DNA of 64,000 nt, from NCBI GenBank assembly GCA_024998815.1, contig JACEUQ010000001.1, positions 744,001 through 808,000 on the forward strand, read 5' to 3'. The notes under the pieces are model-generated. The model was not told where the DNA came from, searched no databases, and saw nothing but the letters and a program-made list of their open reading frames with translations. Positions 1 to 8,524 of this stretch are shown here, in pieces. The DNA is from Opitutus sp. Its GTDB lineage: Bacteria; Verrucomicrobiota; Verrucomicrobiia; Opitutales; Opitutaceae. Each line of letters starts with the position of its first letter. Position 1 is the stretch's first letter. The translations under genes were made by a program, and so were the position numbers.

Positions 1-2
1 AG

Positions 3-1181
3 GCCGCCGACATGGCCGTGGCCTACCAGATCGACCCCAAGCCGGAATACCTCGACGCCATCGTGGGCAACTTGAACTACGAAGCCGGCACCAACCCGGT
101 GAACGCATCCTGCGTGACCGGCCTCGGCCTCAAGCGTCAACACACGGTGGTTAACCAGTTTGCCCGCGGCGACGCCCGCCAACTGGCCCCCACCGGCATC
201 CCGATCGGCAACATCCAGGGCGGTTTTGATTACCTCGCCCTCTATGCCAACGAACTGGGCACGCTCACCTACCCCACGGACGGCGCCACCACCGCGCCCT
301 ACCCGTTCTATGACCGCTGGTCCGACACTTGGAACACCACCACCGAGTTCATCACCGTGAACCAGGCCCGCAGCCTGCTGACGGCCAGCGCGCTAGTCGG
401 TCAAACCAGCGCCAAGTCCACCCCATGGACCTCCGGCACGGCCGTGATCACCGTGCCCACCGGCGTAGTGGCGCTCAATGCCGTGACCACCCTGAGCGTG
501 TCCGCGCCCGGGATGGACCTGAGCAACGCCCGCATCGTCTGGGAAGGCCGCGACCAGCAGCCCGCCTTCGGCCCCACCTACGCCTTCGTTCCCAAGAACA
601 ACGGCACCCAGTGGGTCGAGGTGGAGATCTGCTGGCCGGACGGCCGCCGCGTCTTCGGTGCGGCCAGTTTCACCGCCAACAGTGCGGTGGTGAACTGGAT
701 CAATGGGGCCCTGCCCACGGGGGCGGTGGCCAGTGCCGACGGCGGCGACGCCTGGACCTGGGTGACTAGCAACCCGACGCCCTACTCCGCCCCGGCGGTG
801 CACCAGAGCAACGTGGCCGCCGGCATCCACGGCCACGGGTTTGATTCGGCGACAGCCACGTTGGTGGTCGGCACCACCGACAAGCTGTTTGCCTACGTTT
901 ACCTCGATCCGACCAATCCGCCCACGGAGGTCATGCTGATGTGGACGGACAGCACGGGAAACAGCGCACACCGCGCCTATTGGGGTGCCAACCAGATCGC
1001 CTGGGGCACCAACGGCACCGCCAGCCAATTCCCGGTTGGGGCGCTGCCCACGCTCGGCCAGTGGGTGAGATTGGAAGTGCCGGCCAGCTCCGTCGGTCTG
1101 GGCGGGGCGACGATCCAAGGTATGCGCTTCACCCTCTACGGAGGCCGCGCCAGCTGGGACATTGCCGGCAAGTCGAACTAA
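3..1181 (+). CDS. Glycoside hydrolase family 9-like, C-terminal part (5' end outside window)
   Basis: The frame is already open at the window edge, so this is the 3' part of a larger gene. Counting from the Met at base 12, residues 20-50 (NYEAGTNPVNASCVTGLG) resemble the GH9 stretch normally written as YxLGxNPxxxSFVTGxG. Glu112 in TEFITVNQ sits where the GH9 catalytic acid is expected. Residues ~135-230 look like an Ig-like beta module. Residues ~235-389 form a further beta-rich module ending in GQWVRLEVPA and MRFTLYGGRASWD, probably carbohydrate binding or a secretion-related tail. Likely an exported plant-polysaccharide hydrolase. The family assignment rests on these motifs only; a different (alpha/alpha)6 hydrolase is possible. 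Confidence 0.6.
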   Translation, partial: AADMAVAYQIDPKPEYLDAIVGNLNYEAGTNPVNASCVTGLGLKRQHTVVNQFARGDARQLAPTGIPIGNIQGGFDYLALYANELGTLTYPTDGATTAPYPFYDRWSDTWNTTTEFITVNQARSLLTASALVGQTSAKSTPWTSGTAVITVPTGVVALNAVTTLSVSAPGMDLSNARIVWEGRDQQPAFGPTYAFVPKNNGTQWVEVEICWPDGRRVFGAASFTANSAVVNWINGALPTGAVASADGGDAWTWVTSNPTPYSAPAVHQSNVAAGIHGHGFDSATATLVVGTTDKLFAYVYLDPTNPPTEVMLMWTDSTGNSAHRAYWGANQIAWGTNGTASQFPVGALPTLGQWVRLEVPASSVGLGGATIQGMRFTLYGGRASWDIAGKSN

Positions 1182-1617
1182 GCGAATGAAATAAACTATA
1201 AACCAGTAACATTTAAAGAGTCGGATCGAAAGTAGTACGGTGCTTCAGCCCGCATCGGTAATTGCAGGAGAGAATTCGCTGCAAACCTGCGGGCTAAAGC
1301 ACCGCTACCTCAGAGCTCACTCCGACAACTCAAATGTTATACCCATTACACAGCTATTCAGGCCTTTTAACGTAAAAACTCTAAGGCGCGAAGTATGAGA
1401 TAAGGTTCGTCTTCGCGGTTAAAAAACCGGCGCCTTGGTTTTGCGTAGAGAATCCACCGATTGCCTTCGGCATCAGCGCCGACACCAGCGTCCATTTAAG
1501 CGAACGGGAAAAAGTGAAACCAGAGGCCCCGGGCTGGTGTCGGGGAATGGGGTGGTTCTCCACCTTGCAATGCGCGCCCAAGGTCTCATTAGTCACGCCA
1601 CTTCGTCCTCCGCGCCC
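1182..1617. other. Intergenic region with inverted repeats
   Basis: 436 bases without a convincing gene. It holds a 17-bp inverted repeat (1238-1254 with 1288-1304, one mismatch) inside a segment bounded by CAGTAACATTTAAAG (from 1205) and a related inverted end near 1330. A second short unit near 1371-1437 contains GCGAAG and CTTCGCGGTTAAAA arms like those common after 39000. The frame of the downstream ATPase extends into this region, but its residues there do not look like protein. Confidence 0.6.
1204..1342. repeat. MITE-like inverted-repeat element, copy 1
   Basis: The left end reads CAGTAACATTTAAAG and the right end CAACTCAAATGTTATA, an imperfect inversion. The inside carries a 17-bp inverted repeat around AGCCCGCA. 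The same end sequences bound the element at 34857-35065, so this looks like a small non-autonomous mobile or structural repeat. No coding capacity is seen. Confidence 0.5.
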
Positions 1618-2325
1618 ATGCTTTCCGTCACCGATCTTTCCGTCACCTATGGTGCGATTCAGGCCGTCAACGGCATCTCCTTCGAGATTCCGCGCGGCGC
1701 CATCGTCACACTCATCGGTGGCAACGGGGCCGGTAAAACCACGACCCTGCAGGCGATCTCGGGGCTGATCCGCCCGCGCGCTGGCAGCATCCGCTTTAAC
1801 GGTGAGGATATTACGCGCCTTGCCTCACACGAGATTGTAGCCCGCGGGCTTTGCCACGTGCCCGAGGGACGCTTGGTGTTCGCCAACTTGACGGTGGCCG
1901 AAAACCTCGCGCTCGGCGCCTACCTGCAACACGACACGGAACTGATCGAACGGACCCGCGAACACGTTTTCATGCTCTTTCCCCGGCTTAAGGAACGCCT
2001 CAAACAAACCGCCGGCACCCTCTCCGGTGGCGAGCAGCAAATGCTGGCGATTGGCCGCGCACTAATGGGGCAACCGAAGTTCCTCATGCTCGACGAACCC
2101 TCGCTGGGCATCGCCCCCCGCCTCGTCTCGACGATCTTCGAAAAAATCGTGGAGATTAACCGCGTTGAAGGCCTGACCATTTTACTAGTTGAGCAAAACG
2201 CCCACCTCGCACTGGAAATCTCCTCACACGCCTACGTACTGGAAACCGGGCAAATCACCGTGTCCGGGGCCAGCAGTGAACTGCGCGACGACCCGCGCCT
2301 CAAAGCCGCCTACCTCGGCGGCTAA
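1618..2325 (+). CDS. livF: Branched-chain amino acid-type ABC transporter ATP-binding protein (LivF-like)
   Basis: A 235-residue ABC ATPase, full length for LivF. Walker A is GGNGAGKTT, the signature is LSGGEQQ and Walker B is FLMLDEPS, followed by the LivF-type stretch LGIAPRLV. It would energise uptake of amino acids or related solutes such as urea at the inner face of the membrane. The start at 1618 (MLSVTDLSVTYG) is chosen because LivF proteins begin this way; the longer open frame back to 1435 adds low-complexity residues. No LivG, permease or binding-protein gene is adjacent in the window, so partners must be elsewhere. Confidence 0.85.
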   Translation: MLSVTDLSVTYGAIQAVNGISFEIPRGAIVTLIGGNGAGKTTTLQAISGLIRPRAGSIRFNGEDITRLASHEIVARGLCHVPEGRLVFANLTVAENLALGAYLQHDTELIERTREHVFMLFPRLKERLKQTAGTLSGGEQQMLAIGRALMGQPKFLMLDEPSLGIAPRLVSTIFEKIVEINRVEGLTILLVEQNAHLALEISSHAYVLETGQITVSGASSELRDDPRLKAAYLGG

Positions 2326-2346
2326 CGACTGGAGGCGAGCGTCGGC

Positions 2347-3072
2347 TTAATGCGAGTGCTCCAAGCTGAGCATCACCACGCCCAGCACGGTAAACACCAG
2401 ACCGAGCAACGCCGCCTCCCAGTGTTCGATGCGTTTGAGCTCAACTTTTTCGAGCCCCACCAAGGTTAGCCACGTAAACAGTAGCATGCCGCCGAGGGTT
2501 CCCACCGCGAGAATACCGCTCAGCACGAAAAAGCCATGCCAACCAAATTGGACGCCCGACAGGTAAATGGGCAAAAAACCCTCGCACGGCGAGAGTGTCA
2601 GCATGACAAAAAGGCCGCTTATCGCCGCCCAATCACCCTGGCGGGTGGAGACGAGCGGACTGCCCTCCAGTTCAGCTTCGAGGTGGCTGTGGGCTTTGTC
2701 ATGGCCGCAATGCGAACTCGGTTCGTGGCGACCGCCCGGAGTGTGGTGATGCATGAGCCCCTGCCCCCGCCACTGGCGCCAAAAGTAAAAGGCCGCGACG
2801 GCGAGCAGGACAACACCGGCAACTTGGGTGAATGCATGACCGAAGTGCTCATCGAGCTGAAAACCGAACCACGCGATCGCCAGACCGAGCAAGCTGGTCA
2901 GGCCCACATGCCCCAAGCCGGCAAAAACGGCCACGCCCAAAGCCTTGGGCCGGCTCCAGCGACGGGCACGCGCCACGAGTACGAAGGGCAGCCAATGCGT
3001 GGGGATCGCCGCATGAAAAAACGCCACGGTAAAACCGGTCATTGCGATCGTGGCTAGGGCTGTTGAATTCAT
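2347..3072 (-). CDS. Polytopic membrane protein with His-rich loop, possible metal exporter
   Basis: 241 residues with about six predicted membrane segments (roughly 5-28, 42-68, 78-96, 148-168, 176-200, 215-236). A central hydrophilic loop (about 107-135) is rich in His (MHHHTPGGRH, HCGHDKAHSH). SPCEGFLP in the fourth segment resembles the conserved Pro/Cys motif of the NicO/RcnA and sulfite-exporter/DsbD-like superfamily. Histidine loops in such proteins often bind divalent metal, so nickel/cobalt or other metal transport is plausible. The substrate is not shown by the sequence. Convergent with the LivF-like gene, with only 21 bases between stops. Confidence 0.55.
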   Translation of the reverse strand: MNSTALATIAMTGFTVAFFHAAIPTHWLPFVLVARARRWSRPKALGVAVFAGLGHVGLTSLLGLAIAWFGFQLDEHFGHAFTQVAGVVLLAVAAFYFWRQWRGQGLMHHHTPGGRHEPSSHCGHDKAHSHLEAELEGSPLVSTRQGDWAAISGLFVMLTLSPCEGFLPIYLSGVQFGWHGFFVLSGILAVGTLGGMLLFTWLTLVGLEKVELKRIEHWEAALLGLVFTVLGVVMLSLEHSH

Positions 3073-3311
3073 GCGTTAAAAAAAGACGTAAGCAGACATC
3101 AAGCCACCAGGCTCGGTCCGCTGTCGAATGTGAACTGTAGCAAAGTCGTCAAGCCCACCCCCAGCTCTGGCGCGCCAGCAGCCCGCGCGCCTTCTGCGGA
3201 AGCGCCCCATCCCCTTTCGATCAAAAATAATCTTGGATCAGCCAGAACAATCTCGCCTGAGCCGAAATTTCCCTTTGCGCCTACCCCGCATTTTTGAGCC
3301 GATTGGGACAC

Positions 3312-4115
3312 ATGGATCGAATTGCCAATGCCTTCTCCCGCGCCCGCGCAGAAAATCGCGCCGCTTTCGTCGCCTACCTCTGTGCCGGCGACCCCGATTT
3401 CGACAACTCCCTGGCCGCCTGCCGCGCACTCATTGAAAGCGGTATCGACGTTCTGGAGCTGGGCGTCCCCTTCAGTGATCCCCTCGCCGACGGGCTCACC
3501 AACCAACTCGCCGCCCAACGTGCGCTCGCCGGCGGAATGACTGCCTCGCGCGTGTTCGAACTGGTGCGCCGCATCCGCGCCTTCGCGCCCCACACGCCCA
3601 TCGTTTTCTACACCTACTACAACCTGGTTTTCTCCAACGGCGTGGACGCCTATGTGAGCGACGCCAAGGCGGCCGGAGTCGACGGCATGTTAACCCTCGA
3701 CCTGCCACCCGAAGAGGCTTCCGACGTACAGATTTCCTGCGCCCAACACGGCATCAAAACCGTGTTCATCGTGGCCCCCACCACCCCCGAGGCGCGCCTC
3801 GCCAAAATCGGCGCCGCCGCCACGGGCTTTATTTACTACGTTTCCCGCGAAGGCGTGACCGGGGTGCGCGACTCCGTTGCCACCAACATACTCGAGGCGG
3901 TCGCCGCGATCAAACGTCACACCGGCCTGCCTGTGGTGGTGGGCTTCGGCATTGGCCAACGCTCGCACGTCGCCGAAGTTGCCGCCCATGCCGACGGCGT
4001 CGTGGTGGGCAGCGCACTGGTCAACGTCATCCGCGACCACCTTGCCGATCGCGCTCAAATCGCCCCCGCACTCGCACGGCGCGCCACCGACTTGGTCGCC
4101 GGTACCCAACGCTAA
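3312..4115 (+). CDS. trpA: Tryptophan synthase alpha chain
   Basis: 267 residues, full length. It cleaves indole-3-glycerol phosphate to indole and glyceraldehyde 3-phosphate in the alpha2beta2 complex. The TIM-barrel motifs are intact: YLCAGDPDF, ELGVPFSDPLADG with catalytic Glu49 and Asp60 at the family positions, the phosphate-site stretch YYVSREGVTG, and GFGIG. ATG at 3312 is preferred over an in-frame TTG 18 bases upstream because it gives the usual N-terminus (MDRIANAF). trpB is not next to it. Two regulatory or housekeeping genes follow closely on the same strand. Confidence 0.96.
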   Translation: MDRIANAFSRARAENRAAFVAYLCAGDPDFDNSLAACRALIESGIDVLELGVPFSDPLADGLTNQLAAQRALAGGMTASRVFELVRRIRAFAPHTPIVFYTYYNLVFSNGVDAYVSDAKAAGVDGMLTLDLPPEEASDVQISCAQHGIKTVFIVAPTTPEARLAKIGAAATGFIYYVSREGVTGVRDSVATNILEAVAAIKRHTGLPVVVGFGIGQRSHVAEVAAHADGVVVGSALVNVIRDHLADRAQIAPALARRATDLVAGTQR

Positions 4116-4167
4116 GCTACACCGGCTCGCCCGCCCCCACCCAACGACGCCCACGCGTTTCCATCCC

Positions 4168-5070
4168 GTGATCCCTGTCAAAAAAATCCTCATCATCGAG
4201 GACAACCTTCTGCAATATAAGGTGACAGATCGCATGCTCGCGAACGCCCAAGTCGGCCGCTTTCAATCCGACTGGGCGCAGACCTACGAGGACGGCCTGC
4301 GACTCCTGCTTACGGGCGACTACGCGGCGTGCCTACTCGATTACCAACTCGGCGAGCGCAACGGCTTGGACCTGCTTCGGGCTGCACGCGAGGAACGCTG
4401 TGAAACCCCGGTGATTTTCCTCACGGCCGATTCCTCCGAGCAGGTGGACGAGGCGGCGATGGAGGCCGGGGCTGCGGATTATCTGGTTAAAGGCGAAATC
4501 ACCCCACGCATGGTGGAGCGCTCCATTCGTTACAGTTTAAAATTGGCCGGGGCCATGCGAGAGCTGCGTCGACTGGCCACCCACGACGAGCTCACCGGCC
4601 TACTCAATCGCCGGGCATTCGACTCACTGCTCAACGAGGAGGTGCTGCGAGCACGCCGCTTCAACCACCCGCTCTCGCTGATCATCGTGGATCTGGATCA
4701 CTTCAAGTTCGTCAATGATACCTATGGCCATGCGGCGGGTGATGCTGTGCTGGTGGCGGCTGCCCGTCGTATCGAATCGGGAATACGCGGGATCGACCGC
4801 GTCGCGCGTATCGGCGGCGAGGAGTTTGCGGTGCTGCTGATGGAAACCCCCGCGCATGAAGCGATCATAGTCGCCCGCCGCTTGGTGGCAGTGATGCAAG
4901 CGGCCCCGTTTCATGCTACGGCCGCAGTGAGTTTGCCGATCACGCTGAGCGCCGGCGTGGCGTCGCTGCCCGTATCGAGTCCCCCGCATTTTTCGCTTCA
5001 GGTGGCTGCCGACAAAGCGCTCTATGCGGCCAAGCATGCAGGACGCGACCGCGCCGTGCTTGCCTCCTGA
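4168..5070 (+). CDS. Response regulator with GGDEF output (putative diguanylate cyclase)
   Basis: 300 residues starting at a GTG 52 bases after trpA. Residues ~1-120 are a receiver domain (KKILIIEDN acidic pocket, phosphoacceptor Asp in CLLDYQLG, conserved Lys in YLVKGE). A short helical linker leads to a GGDEF domain with THDELTGLLNRR, DLDHFKFVNDTYGH and the active-site variant GGEEF. An RGID sequence five residues before GGEEF matches the c-di-GMP inhibitory I-site RxxD. It should therefore make c-di-GMP when phosphorylated and be feedback-inhibited. No cognate kinase is adjacent. The longer frame back to 3877 overlaps trpA and is rejected. Confidence 0.9.
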   Translation: MIPVKKILIIEDNLLQYKVTDRMLANAQVGRFQSDWAQTYEDGLRLLLTGDYAACLLDYQLGERNGLDLLRAAREERCETPVIFLTADSSEQVDEAAMEAGAADYLVKGEITPRMVERSIRYSLKLAGAMRELRRLATHDELTGLLNRRAFDSLLNEEVLRARRFNHPLSLIIVDLDHFKFVNDTYGHAAGDAVLVAAARRIESGIRGIDRVARIGGEEFAVLLMETPAHEAIIVARRLVAVMQAAPFHATAAVSLPITLSAGVASLPVSSPPHFSLQVAADKALYAAKHAGRDRAVLAS

Positions 5071-5094
5071 ACTGCGGGCAACAAACCTGCCGCC

Positions 5095-5466
5095 ATGGCG
5101 TTCACCGACTCAGCGACAACCCTGGCCGAAATCAAATCCCGCGTGCTGGCCTTTGCAGTCCAGCGCGACTGGGAGCAGTTCCATTCACCCAAAAACCTGA
5201 GCATGGCTCTGGCCGCCGAAGCCGGTGAACTGATGGAGCACTTTTTATGGGCAACGCCCGAGGCATCCCGCAGCATTTCACTCGACGAGGCCAAGCGTAA
5301 GAAAATCGAGGAGGAGCTGGCCGACGTGGTGATCTACGCGCTGGAGTTTGCCAACATGACCGGGATCGACGTGGCCGCCGTGATCGAGACCAAGATGGCT
5401 GCCAACGCAGCCAAATACCCGGTCGAAAAAGCCAAGGGCCGCTCGGACAAGTACACCGAGTTATAG
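5095..5466 (+). CDS. MazG-like nucleotide pyrophosphohydrolase
   Basis: 123 residues, the size of the small single-domain MazG/RS21-C6 type. The metal-binding pattern is visible: EAGELMEHF supplies the first ExxE pair, and EEELADVVIYAL the second ExxD. Such enzymes hydrolyse (d)NTPs to the monophosphate and pyrophosphate and act in pool sanitation. The start follows the GGDEF stop by 24 bases, suggesting co-transcription. Confidence 0.85.
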   Translation: MAFTDSATTLAEIKSRVLAFAVQRDWEQFHSPKNLSMALAAEAGELMEHFLWATPEASRSISLDEAKRKKIEEELADVVIYALEFANMTGIDVAAVIETKMAANAAKYPVEKAKGRSDKYTEL

Positions 5467-5621
5467 GGCTAATTGGCGTTCAAGTTGAGGGTTTAGCAGG
5501 GGAAGCCCAGAAGCCCATTATGCTGATATGCCATTTTTAACGCCAAGGTTAGCCACAGTGAAATGCGGTTTTCTTGTCCTAATTCGTTAATGGCCGTTCG
5601 ACATTCGCCCAAAGGCGCAGG

Positions 5622-7073
5622 ATGTTTTTCCCCGTTATGCCTGATCTTGCTGCTACCGACCTACAGTCCGTCTTAGCCGCCACGCCACTGTTCGAGGACA
5701 AATCGTGGCAACTCTCGCCCGATGCGTGGGCGTTATCGCCGGCCCAAGCCGCCGAGCTCTCTGACATTGGCACCGCCTGCCTCGACTATCACCAGGCGCT
5801 CGAATCGCTTTATCTGCGTTCAGCCGCTGGAAAAAACCTCCTGCGTAACCGCCCCCTTTTCGCACCCTGGGTGGCCGACTACCTTGACCGGGGTAAACCC
5901 CCCGCGCTCATCGCCCATGCCCGCGATCCCCGCAACCGGGGGGCATTCCCCACCGTACTCCGCCCCGACTTGCTGCTCACCGACGAGGGTTTTGTGATGA
6001 CCGAGCTCGATTCGGTGCCCGGAGGTATCGGCCTGACTGCGTTTCTCAACCGCCTCTACTCGGGGGAAATCCCCGAGACCCAATTCCCAAAGAACAACGA
6101 AATCCTTGGATCCGGCGACACGATGATCCGCGGGTTTTATGATTCGCTGGCCGCGTTGAGAGCCGACCTGCGCAATCCCCTGATCGCCTTGGTGGTTTCC
6201 GAAGAAGCGGCGACTTACCGCCCAGAAATGCGCTGGCTCGCCGAGCAGCTGCAACTGCAAGGGAAACGGGTTTTCTGCCTCAGTCCCGACGAGGTTTTCC
6301 CACTAGGAACGACGCTGTGTTTCGACCTCGAAGGCAACCCGGAGAAAATCGACATCGTCTACCGTTTTTTCGAGTTGTTCGATCTGGCGAACATCCCGAC
6401 TGCGCCCTATTTTTTCGCGGCCTGGGCCGCCGGAGAAGTCGTCATTGTGCCACCCATGCGTCCCTACCAGGAGGAAAAACTTGGGCTGGCGCTGTTTCAC
6501 CACCACCAGTTGCAAGATTACTGGGCCGAAGCCCTCAGCTCGCGCACCCTAAAACTCCTGCGCCGCCTCATACCGCCCTCCTGGGTGTTGGACTCCACGC
6601 CCTTGCCACCGGGCGCAGTGCTCGATGGGCCCAAGGTGGGTGGGCGCGCATTAACCGACTGGCGACAACTCACCGGAGCGTCGCAAAAGGAACGCGATCT
6701 GATCATCAAAATCTCCGGTTATCACGAGACCGCCTGGGGGGCGCGCAGTGTCATCTTAGGCAGTGACTGCTCGCGCGATGAATGGCAGGCCGGTATCGAC
6801 CTCGCCCTCGCCGACTCGCCCCGTAACCCGCATATTCTCCAGCTTTATAAAAAACCCTGCCGGGTGAAACACCGCGTCTACGACCGCGAGCAGCAGGTGC
6901 GCGAGGTTGAGGGCCGTCTGCGGCTGTGCCCGTATTACTTCGTGAAGGGGGGAAAAGCGCAGTTGGGCGGAGCGTTGGCCACCTTCTGCCCTCCCGACAA
7001 AAAAATCATCCACGGCATGCAGGACGCAGCACTGCTGCCCTGCCGGATCGTTCAGCAGGAGTCGACCGGATGA
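5622..7073 (+). CDS. Conserved protein of unknown function, possible ATP-grasp-like fold
   Basis: 483 residues with no signal peptide or membrane segment. Features are DLLLTDEGFVMTELDSVPGG near 120-140, a central Rossmann-like stretch (NPLIALVVSEEAATY), and DLIIKISGYHETAWGARSV near 365-385, followed by LQLYKKP and a C-terminal segment with CPYYFVKGG. The TELDSVPGG and IIKISG segments are reminiscent of ATP-grasp enzymes such as the glutathionylspermidine synthase group, but the match is too weak for a named function. ATG at 5622 or 5637 could be used. Confidence 0.45.
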   Translation: MFFPVMPDLAATDLQSVLAATPLFEDKSWQLSPDAWALSPAQAAELSDIGTACLDYHQALESLYLRSAAGKNLLRNRPLFAPWVADYLDRGKPPALIAHARDPRNRGAFPTVLRPDLLLTDEGFVMTELDSVPGGIGLTAFLNRLYSGEIPETQFPKNNEILGSGDTMIRGFYDSLAALRADLRNPLIALVVSEEAATYRPEMRWLAEQLQLQGKRVFCLSPDEVFPLGTTLCFDLEGNPEKIDIVYRFFELFDLANIPTAPYFFAAWAAGEVVIVPPMRPYQEEKLGLALFHHHQLQDYWAEALSSRTLKLLRRLIPPSWVLDSTPLPPGAVLDGPKVGGRALTDWRQLTGASQKERDLIIKISGYHETAWGARSVILGSDCSRDEWQAGIDLALADSPRNPHILQLYKKPCRVKHRVYDREQQVREVEGRLRLCPYYFVKGGKAQLGGALATFCPPDKKIIHGMQDAALLPCRIVQQESTG

Positions 7074-7200
7074 GGTTCGGCGTCATCGTAACTCCGACGC
7101 CCGGCCGGAACGCCTGGAAACCTAGGCATTACACTCATTCGCTTTAAAGGGGTGAATTACGCCGTTTCTCGTACTCACTCCGAGGGTATCAAGGAATGTG

Positions 7201-7222
7201 GCCCTGCGCGTGCGCGCAGGGC
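7201..7222. terminator. Hairpin between convergent genes
   Basis: A perfect 10-bp stem (GCCCTGCGCG with CGCGCAGGGC) with a minimal loop lies just past the 3' end of the minus-strand methyltransferase and 128 bases past the plus-strand gene. There is no long T-run, so it is a possible bidirectional terminator or mRNA end stabiliser. Confidence 0.4.
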
Positions 7223-7231
7223 GTTTCCCGC

Positions 7232-8245
7232 TCAATGGGGCTTTTCCAGAACACAATAAATGTTGTGCGTACAATATTCCTCCAAAAACGATACGCGGCG
7301 TAACACAGAGAGCACCCGCGATAGACCGTGCTTACTGCGGTTCACCTCAAAACGCACCACCTTTAAGCCACTGCCATAAATAAAACGCCGATAATCGGCC
7401 AAGGAATACATGCTTAATCCAAGATCCCGAATGCTGGCCAGCGGCGCGTCTGAGTACGTAAAAACAGGTTCACCACGGGCGCGGAGTCGGTTCAACCGCT
7501 GCACGATTTTCGCCTCGGACTCCCAAAGGTGGGCCCAGGGAAACTGCCTCCACGGCAACCGTGTCGCCACCCGACCGTGGTGGCCGAACGGACTGTTGTA
7601 GAGAGGCCCGAACCCCGAGTAAATCCGCCCGCCGGGTTTTAAGTGGAACGCCATTGCTCGGATCATTCCTTCCAGATCCATGATGTGCTCGAAGGAGTCC
7701 TTGGAGACGATAATGTCGAACTTCCCTTGGTTGAACCGTGCCAGATCCTCGTCGTAAAACTCCAGTACGGGCTGCAAATCAGGAAAGGCCTGAGCGGTGT
7801 GCTGGCGAGCGAACGCGATCAGTTTAGATTCGGTGTCCAACCCGACCACTCGGGCCGCTCCCCCGGCCGCCATGTCCACACACAGCGAGCCCAGCCCGCA
7901 GCCCACATCGAGCACGTGTTTTCCAGAAAACTGAGGGCGGCCAACGAGCCGCCACCAAAATTCGGGGTTCTCGTCGGCACCCCGATTAAAATAGTCCACG
8001 TCGGCCGGATCCAGCCCCCGCCCCCCCCCGTCCCCGCGCGAGGACGACGAATCCGGGGGTATTTCCGGTGGACGGGCGCCCGGGAGGTGAGCGCTTTCGC
8101 CCCCCCACCCCGGTTGCACCCCCGATTGAGTCTGATTTTTACCACGGGGATCACGACTCATCGGATCGTGACGAAACCAAGCCTGACAAAAGCCCTGCCA
8201 GTAGGTGTGTGCGGTGCGCAGAAGCGCTTGCGGATTTTGGATCAT
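7232..8245 (-). CDS. Class I SAM-dependent methyltransferase
   Basis: 337 residues from the ATG at 8245; an in-frame ATG at 8308 would add 21 residues of unconvincing sequence. Motif I is HVLDVGCGLGSLCVDMA, motif II the acidic VVGLDTES, and FDIIVSKDSFEHIMDLEGM with FHLKPGGRIYSGFGP are the later motifs of the UbiE/Methyltransf_11 group. The first ~75 residues are low-complexity (Gly/Pro/Ser, encoded over a C-rich tract near 8013-8030). The C-terminal part resembles lipid or sugar methyltransferases, but the substrate cannot be read from sequence. Confidence 0.75.
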   Translation of the reverse strand: MIQNPQALLRTAHTYWQGFCQAWFRHDPMSRDPRGKNQTQSGVQPGWGGESAHLPGARPPEIPPDSSSSRGDGGGRGLDPADVDYFNRGADENPEFWWRLVGRPQFSGKHVLDVGCGLGSLCVDMAAGGAARVVGLDTESKLIAFARQHTAQAFPDLQPVLEFYDEDLARFNQGKFDIIVSKDSFEHIMDLEGMIRAMAFHLKPGGRIYSGFGPLYNSPFGHHGRVATRLPWRQFPWAHLWESEAKIVQRLNRLRARGEPVFTYSDAPLASIRDLGLSMYSLADYRRFIYGSGLKVVRFEVNRSKHGLSRVLSVLRRVSFLEEYCTHNIYCVLEKPH

Positions 8246-8524
8246 GGTCTTGAGCGATTCAGGGTGGTGTAAAGTTAACCCCGGCCTGTCGTCCTGCACC
8301 GGGACCACCAGTTTCGCACATCACCGTGAGCGGGCCTATGGGGTGGGCCGCGCAGACCCAGCTAAAATCAACCCACCTACGCCAACCCCGAATCCAGCCA
8401 AACCCGACACGGGGCACTCCGAGGGGCGATTAAGATCAGCAGTTCTTTCACACGCCACCCGGCTTGCTTTGCGCTCGGCATTGGGCGCACCCTAAAAGCT
8501 CAAACTGAACTCACCCGCTGTACG

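Noticed and set aside
3877-4167. Longer start for the receiver-GGDEF protein
   Set aside because: The added residues overlap trpA in another frame and are unlike a receiver domain; the receiver begins at the GTG 4168.
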